Shown: piece by piece, positions 1 through 30,400 of the stretch
Position numbering within the stretch: position 1 is the first letter of the stretch
How the letters are laid out: each line of letters opens with the position of its first letter
From: Sthenelais limicola
Taxonomy: Eukaryota > Annelida > Polychaeta > Phyllodocida > Sigalionidae
Direction: 5' to 3'
Length of the DNA stretch: 64,000 bases
Assembly (NCBI GenBank): GCA_942159475.1
Contig: OW804096.1
Span: forward strand, 128,888,941 to 128,952,940
Made by a program: the position numbers and the translations under genes
The notes under the pieces: model-generated
Told to the model about the DNA's origin: nothing
The model's input: only the letters and a program-made list of their open reading frames with translations
Database searches by the model: none

Positions 1-140
1 AGCATGCCCTTAATCAATTCGTTCGGAGTTAAATATCAAAAGTCGGAATATTTTTCCCATTAAAGCAATTTGAATGTGCATTCGATGCAGATGATAGTTT
101 CCATTCTGTGTTTTCACATCTTATGTTTCATCATTTCCAG

Positions 141-18470
<18,330 letters not shown>

Positions 18471-18967
18471 ATGACATTTAAGAGTATGGCTAGTCAAAGC
18501 TTGTAAAGCTACTTGGATTTTATGTGAGATGACTGTCATTAAGCGCATGTATGCATACATGTACATGTTGTGATATGATATTTTTGTTGTAATCCAATGA
18601 TTTGGTACTTTTTAAGTTTTTTTTAATTTAATTTATATGCTCGTGTCGGGGTGATGACTACGAACTACATGGCGAGTGATTATCGGAATACAAGGTTGCT
18701 TTTTAAAAAAATAATTATATAAGTTGTATCCAAGGTTGTTTCATTCCCATACGTATGTGTGCCTGCAGCTTAACTTTTTACGCATTTATACATCCTATAT
18801 TACCATTGCCGCAGAATAATATGGAGAATCTCCCCATTTAATGAGCTTGATGCTAAATAACAAGACCGCCAGTTTCATGGCTTCCTGCTTCCGAACAAAG
18901 TAATGTGATGATGTCTGAACCGAAAACCGAACGCCAAGTTATAAACTTTCTTCGAATGTCTTGCATA

Positions 18968-18973
18968 AATAAA
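18968..18973 (+). promoter_or_regulatory. Candidate polyadenylation signal 1 (AATAAA)
   Basis: AATAAA about 500 nt after the stop. It is followed at once by an 8-bp hairpin, ACCTTATT/AATAAGGT (18973-18997). Whether it is used is unknown. Confidence 0.4.
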
Positions 18974-19269
18974 CCTTATTGTTATGTTCAATAAGGTATT
19001 ATAACATTTAACTTATTAATATAGAAACATTAATGTTGTATAGATAACTTCCTTGCCAAGATCGTTTCAGAGGACCATTTATAAATGGATGGAAGGCCTT
19101 TATAATCCTTTCTCTTTGGAGTAGACAGGAACGTGTGTTAGTATACTAAGAATTGGTATATTCCTTGTGGGAAAATGTCGGATTTCTTATCTCGAGTATT
19201 TGTTTGGTTTGATATAATTGATACTTTGTTTTATACTGCAAATCATTTTTTTTTATTTTCGCCCCCAGC

Positions 19270-19275
19270 AATAAA
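19270..19275 (+). promoter_or_regulatory. Candidate polyadenylation signal 2 (AATAAA)
   Basis: AATAAA about 800 nt after the stop, in GCAATAAATGG. Moderate downstream GT content. Confidence 0.35.
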
Positions 19276-19574
19276 TGGACCACAGATGTTGCGTTCCCTT
19301 GTGCGGCGCTAGTCTCAAGAATTTACCGTGATAAAAAGGTTTTATATAAAAAATGATTTAGGAGATGGATTTTGCTGTATTCTTGTTGTGGAGTGTGCGC
19401 TTATATAATATTTAGTTTACTGCTCTTTGCAGTAGCCCTATTTTTTTCTGTGAGAACACGTGTTATTTATTGAGAGTTGCTAGCCAGATGCGTGTGACTT
19501 ATTTACCATTGTATCATTGAATTGATACTTTGATGTCTTACTTTGACTAATGTATAACCAAGATTTACAACTGC

Positions 19575-19580
19575 AATAAA
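19575..19580 (+). promoter_or_regulatory. Candidate polyadenylation signal 3 (AATAAA)
   Basis: AATAAA followed within 30 nt by TTGCTGTTTTACTGG and TGTGTTTT, a good GU/U-rich downstream element. It gives the best context of the three and was used to place the UTR end. Confidence 0.45.
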
Positions 19581-19600
19581 ATATTGCTGTTTTACTGGAA

Positions 19601-22600
19601 TATGTGTTTTCTCTAATACTTTCGGAGGTTTCAAAATATACAAACATAATCTGTTTCAAGCCATCCCAATAAATTATTTTCCATAATAACCCGAACCCCA
19701 TCCCAACTCCTGGATCCTGATTAGATAGATATTTGCTCACTTCTCTAGTATGTTTTTTATATAGCCTTTCGTGATTCAAGATTCCCTTTCTTCTTCCCGA
19801 TCTCCTACTCCGCGCACCCCTTTTATGTCATACATCTTCTATTATCTTCCCCAGTCTCGTCTCTATCATATTCCACCCAGTGCTTCTCTCCGTGTGGGTG
19901 GCTCCACTGGATGTGCCCTATCTGATCCGAGGTCGCAAGCTGAGACCATCAGAGAACAAAGGCTGACATTTATTGGCCAGCTATGACAAGTATTTGATAC
20001 GAATCACTGTCCATACCAGGCCACATATTCATGTACACAGCTCTCAGGCCCTGACAATCTGTTTACATTACACCATCCAGTTACTGGTATATTTGGAATC
20101 ATAGTGAATAGACAGTGTAAACGTTAACAATCCAAGTAAAGCGAACTATAAACAACAAGTATACATTTTCTCTGGTTTGAGGATGTGGATACTTTTTAAA
20201 TGGCTTTTATTCGAATATCTGCGTCATCACAACATTGCACGAGGATGAGGTGGAGTGGCAGTCATAGACATATGCTCTTATGATTAATAACCACAAACAT
20301 GTCCAAGGTGCTTGACCTTCTAGCATACAACCCCTACCCCATATAGTGGACATTAATGGAAAGTGACCACTCGCTATTTTTACCTATCGACACAGACGTT
20401 TGGATTTTGAGAAATTCATTCCTCCGCACGTTTGGCACGAGGTCCAAAATGCAATCCGAAAAATATCAAAGAGAAAATTATTTTGCCTAAGGGCACACTA
20501 ATGCCCGGAATGCCCGGTGACCCCTTGGTTCCAAAGATGCACGCTGGGGGCGCCCTCCACCACACCTACAAGGGGTCAGGTTCCAACATGCGTCTTTGCG
20601 GGTTATGGAGGTGCAGGAATATAGGGTTATCTAATCCATACCTTTCATACAGGGCATTCCATAATTACAATAACCTACCTACTCAGTGACCAAGGGTCAT
20701 CGATTTCATTGCAATCGCCTCAACACTTCTTCTTTGCTCCTGCCATTTGAGATATGAGTTTCCGATTGATGTGGAGCCATTACGTGGCTATATAATGCTC
20801 CAAGCGTGAGTTTCCAGGCTTGCCACATAATACACACATAAGTTAGACTGGATTCTTGTGATTACTGATACCCCAGGTATGCTTGAATGCTGGAGCTATC
20901 ATAAAATGAATTGCCGCAGCGTCCAACCTCCAAAGATGGATCGACTCGAACGCCGTTCGCGTTTACAATTGCCTGCCGCGTGCGTTGTGCCTGGTGCCAG
21001 AGTTTCTGTGGAAGAAATGAGATTCCTCTGCGATAAACCTAGACATTGGTCATTCAGTGATAGCGCATACATGTGTGGGGCCTTATATCATATATCCCTA
21101 ATTGTGGCTTCTGTTTATGAAGACTGCAGACAGATGATCAACTTTCTAGAAACAACAAGCGCGTGAGGTCCCACTTCAATATCGCCGCGGGCACTGATGC
21201 TATGAACTCTTCGACCCGGGGTCGCCTTTGACATCTTGGCGTGATGGCTAGGAACTTGTTTATAAGCGGCTAAATGTTTATAATCGATATATGCTCAGAT
21301 CCCTGCCTTGGTCCGGCAAAGGTCAGTACCAGAGCAACAGGGCAGACTGCTCATGTGAATACTATGGCTCATTTCATTGGGCAGTCGATGGATGGCAGGA
21401 GAGATCCGCAGAGATTGGGAATGGGTCGGTATTTTACTGACCTTTTAGGATAATAAAACTCCTGCACAAAGATGGACAATGGTTTGCACAATGATGGTCA
21501 ATATGTAAACAGTTTATATAAAAATGTAATTTCTAAAATGGGGATAAAATAGACAGTGAATGGAAATTATATTGCCAATGGAATTTTGTATGCATCCACA
21601 GCAATATGATGTCCATATATCATCGATATATTGTTGATATAAATTTATCATGACTGAATCGTGACCTAATATAAATAGTGCTTGGAAGTACGTTGTTCCT
21701 TCCATAACATCATCAAAATTGTTCATTCTTTTTAGTCAATATATTATATAGATACTTATATAATTATATAGTAATTGTATTGCCGCACTGAGAAGTACAA
21801 CAATATGGATAAGGAAAGAGGATGGAAACTTTTTAATACCTGATGGCAAAGTCTTCCAGTTGGTCGAGCCTCTGTATATTGTCGATTGTCCCCGCCGGGA
21901 CCCGTTTATGTGCGCCCCTGCTGGTGATGCAATCGATAGCTCTTTTGTAATGTTGCCTTTGTCCCTAATTAGTATGATGGAGTCTTTCCAATATGAATAC
22001 TGCAACTAGTATTACAAAAGTTCACAGCAGGTACTTGGAAACACTAGCACGCTGACCTATAGCGCTTTCAGGTGCAACACTATATTTTATTTTCGGGAAG
22101 GTGCCTTGTACATTATGTTTTTGAATTCCATACGACTTTAACTTCACACTGGCCAGTTTTTGTTGTATATTGTGGTAAAATATGATATAATCTCCATCTA
22201 TATATGATAGTTCTTTGCTCTAACTGATTCTGAAGAGCGATATTATAAGAGTTAAGAGACGAATCAAAAGTGTTTTATCTAGGCAGAGATGGAATCCATT
22301 AATGACAATTCACCTTATCTAGAGTATTAACTAAACTTATTCTATAGAACTCCATTTTAACCACAGCGGCGTCAAGATCAAGGCACCATTAAACCCAATG
22401 CAACATGCAGTTAGAGAAAGTCACAAGCAATTTTTGCTTTATCCAGAGTGAGAAAAATGTAACTAAGAATGGAAGGAACATTTGTAAGGTATGATAAATG
22501 GCACGCTTAATTTATGTTTAACCAAATTCCGTGACTAATCTCAAAATCCTATGCAAGGGCGTGGTCGACACTTCGTAATCCCACCCACGTGCCAAGGATT

Positions 22601-25600
22601 CCCAAATGGACCTGACATACCTCCAGAAAGGGGTCTGAAGTGAAGTTACCCACCGTTTTTTCATCCTCAAGAAATGGGTATAAAATGCGGTGTGAGATAT
22701 GATGGTCGTGTCAGGCTGTGTGGGTTTGAACCATTCGTCTTGTAGGTCTCACGGCGCACAGGTGTGCATTCAACACCCACGTTTACCTTTGCATTGCCTC
22801 CGTCCATGTATAAATCGGGGAGGGATTTAGAGATGAGTATGCTAGGTAGGATAATTACCACGAATGATAAAGCGAGGTACCTCCACGCGTTTAGTATTTT
22901 TTCTAGCAAAGAGAGAGAGAGCTGCACATGATAAATTGACAGCGTAGGTAAAAACGTATACCTGTGTGAACTACTATAGGAAAGGTCATCACCTCTTCCG
23001 GTTTGATTCACTTCCATGTCATCAATTTAGTTGTGAACTAAGTACAGTGTATACCTAACACGCGCACTCATATCCAAGGAATCATAATTGCACACCGTAT
23101 ATTACATTTTTACTCAAAATATTATGGGGAAATAAATTAATGTAAATTGCGGTTTATAGTTGGAAATTACTGTTGTAGACTGGTTTAGCTATAAAATAGA
23201 ATTAGAAAAAGCTCATTAATGCAAGTAGACACTTACTATTTGAAACCATTATAATTATTTACGTATAAAATACATATTAAGCAGTCCTAGAAACGTGAAC
23301 TTGGTGTTATTGCCACCGCGAACAAATACATCAAGCCAAAGTAAGTGTTCCTATAATAGTTTTTACATTTTCCCCTTGTACATGACTCTTGCATAATCTC
23401 CACCTTGATAACCTCCAATCTTCCACCTGTTATTACATAGCATTTCAATGTATTCTCACTTCATCTTCTCTCATGTTTCATGCAAGAAAACGCATTGGTT
23501 CTTTTTGTAGCAACAGCACACCTCGGGTCAAGAGGCGATAAGATAATATACACTAAATCAGCTGGAAGAATATATATATATGATTGGCACAAGTAGAAAA
23601 AATACCAGTGTGATAAATCCAGATTATAAAACGAGTAAATTCTCACACAGGTGCGTGCAGGGTGTTCAAGAACGCCCTAAAGCCTTCCGTCCCTGCGATC
23701 CGTTACCGGAGTCCAAAATATGGCAGAGATCTCGTATGTTTATTGATAACACTCGAGCCCGGAGAACGTCATGTTTGCCAACACACCAAAAAGTGTTTTT
23801 AATCTCGCATCGCTCACCATTTTTATATCAGCCCAGTGCATGGGGGATTCACTACAGATGTTTAAGAGGAGGGACCCATGGTGGCCTAACAGGATACTAT
23901 AGGAGTCACTGCAGGAACCCCAACCCAAACCAATTTCCTCCATTTGGCCTTAACATTGTCATTATAAACCAGGTTCTGCTCCTGGTTCCTCCTTTCAAAT
24001 GAATGAATGATGAGTGAGCGACCGAGTCAGTGAGCGACTCGTACTGACGAGTAACTCGCAGGTGAAAAAAAATTATTTGAATCACTAACAAGATCTCTGC
24101 ATGTGTGTGGGTGCATATATTTGGGCTTGGATGTTAGATGGCGATGGAACCAGAGCTGCAACACCTGTGAGTGGAGGCAGTCTATTAGGAAGGAAGCATC
24201 TGCGGGTGCGGTTCTGTGATACACCTTGACAGATGGAAAAACGACGCATTTACATTCCATGCTGTGGCAGCAGTGGGGCCACTCCTTCAGAACTTGGTCC
24301 GCTGGAGGAAATTGGCCCTATGTCATGTCAACCCAAATAAGGTGGCTCCACGCAAGAGATTGGGGAAGGGATATCGAGAAATGATAATCTTGGTATAAAT
24401 CACTGGGGTAATAACTTTTCTCTGGGCGAATCAGTCATACACATGGTATAACTTAGATGAAAACCATACCAACCCACCTTTAATCTAAATTTGCGTCAAT
24501 TTGGGGTTGTCAGTCCCTATTACAGAGTGCCACTGATAGTTACACAAGAATACTGCCCGCAGTGAAAACACTAGATATATCAGATAACTGTGAATCTATG
24601 GGTATTCTTGTCTAGTAAATATTTCCATTCTGTGGGTGTTCCTGCTCCCGTTGTTAACCTTCACCTGTTACCAGGCTTCAGTGAAAGGACATCATTTAAT
24701 CAGCAAAGCAAGTGATGCACGGTTCTCCCCAAATGAAAAAGAATATGTATATCACAACCATTGCCAACTTGGACTCCGTAACTTAACAGCCGCAGGTTAG
24801 AGGATAATGAATGACCGACAACAAACGAATCATACAACTAACTGTTTCTCTGCAGTGAAAAGGGTTTCATGACTCTTTCCTCGGCGGAATTATATACTAT
24901 TAATGGAATTATATATAAAGTTCACATGAGAAAAATTAATCTTTAATAACAAATCATATATCTAAAATACTAAATAGATTTTAGAAATTGTTATATCAAA
25001 TGAAAAAAGTATTGCTATCGATACTACTCACATTAGTGCATTTCTTGCCTACGAAGCAGAAATGCATTTAAAACATTTAACGTGTGAATGGGCACTGGTC
25101 GAATTTATATAAGTTTAATGTTAATAGTGCTAAACTTCTTTTCTAATGCGTTTTGGAGATCGATGTTATGATAGAGGCAGAGAAAATACCTTGCGTCTGC
25201 ACATCTTCCAGATATCTGTGGTTACTCTGCTGATGTTCCCCATGCAAGAATTTGTGTGGGTGGATGTACAGAACTATATACCTGATCTCTTTCTGCATGT
25301 ACTACTAGCTGTCGTAAAAATAGTATTTGGAAAGCAAATGGTAGGTGTATATATAGGAATGATTTTATTTTCAGCACAGGTGAGGTTTCTGCGATGGTAT
25401 AACAGGAAACATCTGACCGCTCTCCAAGTTGTATTTAAACAACAAACAGAATTTTACGATCGATTGAATTTAGTTGTACGTGACTTTCTCGATGTCTATT
25501 ATTCTAAATAATTTTGATCCATCTTTCAAAAACAGAAATGGAATGTCAGTAGCGTATACGTATTGGGGCTGGCACAGCCAACGACATGTCACAACAATAT

Positions 25601-26549
25601 GTATGAATTGTTGTCCATGTAATGGACACCGAGATGACCCATAACACCTGGAAAATAAATACAATCAGACCTGATATTCATTGCACGCTATTACCACCAA
25701 TATTATTACGGACTCCATGTTGACAAAATGTCCATGTGCTCATTGGTATTCTAAGACTTGTTCCATATAATACCAATACACAAATGGTACAAGTCGTGGC
25801 CAATCTGTACAAACGCCTTGAGAAATTGGCATCGGTTTGTATTTAGTGCTAGCCATTACTTGGCAATGCCACTTGCATTTACCCAATAAAGAAACTAAAT
25901 TTGCATATATATACATTATGCAAAATAGAAGGCAGAGGTCCCTGTCATTATAGTCTAATAATAAAGACAGGGGAACATGCAAAATTACTTAGTTATATTT
26001 ATGACTACACTTCATGACATTATTAATGGGGGTGTGGACATAATGTTAATGGTTCAAACAATTAAAGTGAAGATAGGTGATCAATGAGGTTGCACTGTGA
26101 ATGCTAATGGGGTTCACCAACAATTGTCTGACAATGGGGAATACCACAGGGCCCGACTTGTTGTACGCTCGAGAAAAAAATGGAGGAAGATAGCCGCAGG
26201 ATAAAATGAGGATATGATTAATAGCGTAAAGGAGATTCTGAATTAACAAACAGACTTGATGTCGCATGAGATGTAACATTTAGAAATCAATAACATAAAT
26301 ACGCAAACATAGTGTATACCGAATGTCAAAATAATAGCCGATAGTACAGTTGATGAATTAATCATTTCAGAGAGACAAAAGGTGCGCATACACATAATAA
26401 TTATATACACGCCGAGAGAGATTATCTAGAGAGATTATCATAGTTATATGATCTTACGATATCCTCCTAACAACTATTTAGATTTAATTTGTTAGAATCA
26501 TTTTTTTTACAAAAATACTTTAAAAGCTGTGAGGAAATCATTGTTATAC
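19601..26549. other. Intergenic, no gene recognised
   Basis: Open frames here (for example 20858-21166, 25146-25511 on +, 22667-23017 on -) are at most about 120 codons, lack similarity to known families, and show no chain of splice-compatible neighbours. Small repeats are a GAGAGA run at 22911-22921, GTGAGCGAC twice at 24014-24038, and a 13-bp tandem (AGAGAGATTATC plus one base) at 26415-26440. Confidence 0.6.
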
Positions 26550-26551
26550 TA

Positions 26552-27476
26552 CACTCTAAGAAGAAAGGGTTCTAACAAGAACCCTTAAGGGTTCTTCAGC
26601 TTGTCGACATGGCAGAACCCCTAAGGGTTCTACTTAGAACCCTTTTTTGAGGGTTCTAAGTAGAACCCCCTTTTCGGGAATAGGCAGGGTTCTACATAGA
26701 ACCCTCGATTTGAAGAACCCTTTGAAGAACCCTCTGGCCAAAATAGGTAGGGTTTTACATAGAACCCTGATTTGGCATCCCTAAAATTGCTTGTAATTTA
26801 CAATGTTAATTCTGACTGTTGAATCTAGACTGGTCCTTATAATAGCAGATTTGTGCTCAGTGCTAAGGCAGCATGTTTCTCCACAGAAGCATTTTGCCCA
26901 AGAGCATTCAAGGAGAGACTGCATATTATATGCAGTCCCTTTGCTTGACTTTTTCAGAGTTCCTCATCCATTTCCATCACTTAAACTTACCCTTAATATA
27001 ATCCTCTCCTACAGCTGACATAGGTATCCATTGCAACTTGGTGTTTGACAATCTTGGTACTTCAGTAGTACTCATAGTAATGATATTAGAATTATAAGGG
27101 TGCTTTCTTCACAACATTTTTCAACATCAAGCAGATAAGTTATACAAATAAAGTATTGATTTCATTGCTTTCAATATTCCCAAGTTTATAAAGTGTAATA
27201 TCTATAAGGTATAAATGCCTCATATAAGTATTACTAGTGAGACTTTTGTTTTAATAGAAATTGTAAATAGCATGTAGTAACCTGTGAGGGCACCTAGTGA
27301 AAGCCAAGTTCCACGGTACTGCCACCTGGTGAGAAATCTATGAAGAACCCCTATGGTTCTAGATGGAACCCCCGGTGGTCCCGAAGAACCCTTTTAGGTG
27401 TCAAAGAACCCTAGGGTTCTTGGTAGAACCATGGGGTTCTATCTAGAACCCCAAAGAACCCTTTTTTCTTAGAGTG
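26552..27476. mobile_element. 925-bp non-autonomous DNA transposon with palindromic AGAACCCT/AGGGTTCT arms
   Basis: The left terminus CACTCTAAGAAG and the right terminus TTTCTTAGAGTG are inverted copies, 22 bp with one mismatch (26552-26573 and 27455-27476). TA flanks both ends (26550-26551 and 27477-27478). The left arm (to about 26770) has about 14, and the right arm (from about 27342) about 10, GAACCCT-type units in both orientations, so each arm can fold into many hairpins. The core 26771-27341 is AT-rich. It has only a 71-codon frame (26803-27018) without similarity and no transposase, so movement would depend on a related element elsewhere. TA duplication suggests a Tc1/mariner-like or other TA-targeting family. 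Confidence 0.88.
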
Positions 27477-27478
27477 TA

Positions 27479-30400
27479 GTTGTACATATGTGGGAAATAG
27501 GGTTTGTTATGTGTTCTCGAAAGTGTTCTTGAAAGTATTTGTATTGTTGTGATATAATAGGCGTGCTATTTAGACATGACATGACATGTTGTACTTTTAC
27601 TGATATCATAGTCAAGATTTAACACCTCTCTGTCTCTCTGTCTCGCCTTGTTTCTTGTGGTGCCACATTTATCGGCTGCCATCCTATTCCAGTACTGTAA
27701 TGATGTAAAACATAAAAGCATATATATATGTGTGTCCCTCGACATATTGAAACGTATACGATAAGGTAATTGCGTCTGGGTCTTGCAATCCTTGAATATC
27801 TCTGTAATATACATAGAACAACATGGCTATCATTAAAAGCGGAAAGATTAGTCTATACTATCGCTAGGTATCACATGCTAGTCTCACTTTTTGGGTACAC
27901 ATTTGAGATGCCTCATTTGAGACGCCTGGTCCGATTAGCAAATCCACTTGTCAGTTATTGGCTACATAAAAACGTGGTGTTTTTTTTGCGATTAATATAA
28001 ATGTATGGTTAACGAGAAATTCATGATATTTCCCATGTCATTTTTTCCAGGTAAAAAATAATTTGGTGAGCCAATGATATCTTGGTGGCGCCAGCTTTCA
28101 AGCAGTCTTTCGTGACCAATTAAGCGTAAACACTATGAGTGACAAGAACTAGTATAGAATGATCAACACCCGGGGCGATTTACATGCACAACATGCTGGT
28201 GACGTTAACATATTATATGACATTATCTACACCCTATCTCTAATATCTAGTTATGAGAAAAATTACAAGAATACAGACACGCGTATATCTTGACGAATGG
28301 CATCGCCGTTCATCTGCCATCAACTTTATCTAACACCTTATACCCGAGATATGTGTCAGATATAGTTCGGGTTACACGTATCCTTTGTGCCTATCATCAA
28401 CATGTAGGTCTGTGCTCTGTATTTACACCATTTCTCCCATTAGTCATGGGGCTTATTTTTGCGTTGGATTGCATGGAAACGGACTCTATGCAGCAAGATG
28501 CTGGATCCCTCCAACTATGTCTTTCATTGACATGCACGATCGGTAACCGTTCTGCGTATTATTGCTTTTTTATGAGTGTCCGCGCTCAGTTATCGTTACT
28601 CGGAACCATGCAACTGCGTCTTCCATCACTATTCGATCATCGCAAAAACATGCAATCACGCTTCTCTGACCGCGTGATGCAATAACTCTGGTAATGTCGA
28701 GCATACTTCATGGTTATTGAATTTACATTTTTATATTATTTTGTATAAAATATACCTTTCCTTGCTGGTTTAATGATGAACGTTTACAATTTCAAAGCTT
28801 GGACTATTTGACTGGTAATTAATTCAGATGAACAATTGAAATGTGATTTTAAGCTATTCGAATTATGTATTTGTTTTTGCATATTCATTACCCGAAGATA
28901 GCCGATAGAGTTATACGGAATCTAGGAGCACATGGGGTAAGGTGGCATGGGGGACTGGAGGAGTAGAAGTTGCGGTATGTGTTGATGACTTACTGCTATA
29001 GGGAGGAATTGGTCTGATGGGCTCACCATCAGGTGTAATCCCCAAGACAAGCACCTCAATACATATACCACACACCAGCGCTCCAATACTGACGCCAGCA
29101 ATCCTATGCTATAATGATGATACACCAACCAAGAACAACTTGCCAAACTTACCGACGGTTTGTTACAATCATAATGTCTCCCCTAATATGTTATGCTTGA
29201 ATAGTATATCTATACACCAACGTCCAATGTTGTTTTTACATGTTAAAGGATTAGGACATTGAATGAAACGTATCGCAGTAGCGAAATTTCTATGTCAATA
29301 AATACGTTTAAAAAATATATATTATGGATTTGTCTTACATACATCGAGTGAAGAACATGGGATAATTACATGAGTCAGACAATGATAATTGCTTTTCACC
29401 TTCCACGTGGTTAACCAGTATGTGTCAATTACTTAGGTTATAAGAATGTTCCTTCCAATACAATGTAATCCAGTAATTTGGTTTAAAACATGTTCTGAGG
29501 CGGCACGCATCCCCAGAAAGCAGTGGTCCATTTATTTCACCATATCACGCCGACTCAGAGGACGTCCAATAGATGTCAGTACAATCAGACCAGATAGACA
29601 CTGGGTGGATGGGTTGTAGAAGGACGGACCCTCCTCCGCCGCCTCCTCCTCCTCCTCTTGCTCCTCGGTCAGATAGCAGCCTGCTGCCACTGAGTCACCA
29701 TCAGCAGAACCAGCTGCTGTAGGTCCCTTCTACACTACCAGTACCACAGACGGCCACTGAAACATTAACACAGTCCACACCCCTCCCTGAGGATCAGCAT
29801 TTCTTGTAGGCAGGAGGGGAAAAGAGTTAGATATGCAACAAGTTTATGTTTGTGTGGCAGTGTCAGTGTGATCTTGGCAGAAAGAGCACATCGCTATGAA
29901 CTACTGAGCATCTCCCCCTTGTCAGACAAGATGGTTTGTGTATAGGTAAGAGAGCTGACGGGGAGAGAGATCTGCAAGAGCGAGAGAGAAGAGAGCTCGA
30001 GCGAAAGAACGAGGGACAGGACAGCATGGGCGTTTAGGATAGGCAGTTGTGAGTGGTGAAGGAGGAGGACCAATGCACGTGCTGGATGTGCGTGGAAAAT
30101 ACCCTTAATCCTGGGTGGTCATCCCTCAGTGTTCATGCACACGTTCTCATAAATGCTAGACGAATCAATTGGTTACTGAGAAAGCAAACAGATCACGTTC
30201 ATTTCTTTACATGGGTGTTATACGTATGGCAGTGCGGATGGGCGTCACCGTTGCGTGATCACTGGAAGAAGGCTTGACAGCAAGGATTGGAATGTGCCTG
30301 GTGTCTGACACCCATTGGAAACCAATACAATGTGTTGTTATTATAGATATAATTTGTGTATGCTATCAGATAGGACGATGAGGAACCTTTCTCGTATCAC

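Larger units (their letters stand above)
18471..19600 (+). other. HERC1: HERC1 3' UTR (end uncertain)
   Basis: AT-rich sequence after the stop codon with no long open frame on +. Three AATAAA signals give alternative ends. The outer boundary is set from the last signal, which has T/GT-rich sequence after it. The true end is unknown. Confidence 0.6.

Noticed and set aside
1..140. Sequence before the first exon
   Set aside because: It is intron ending in a good acceptor at 140. The internal ATG words are not starts, because the HERC1 protein begins far upstream.
22722..22732. B-box-like GGTTCAAACCC on the minus strand
   Set aside because: There is no paired acceptor stem, A box or anticodon arm around it, so no tRNA gene is called. 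No other tRNA, rRNA or U-snRNA was recognised.
25146..25511. 121-codon hydrophobic frame
   Set aside because: Length and composition fit an AT-rich chance frame; no known membrane family recognised.
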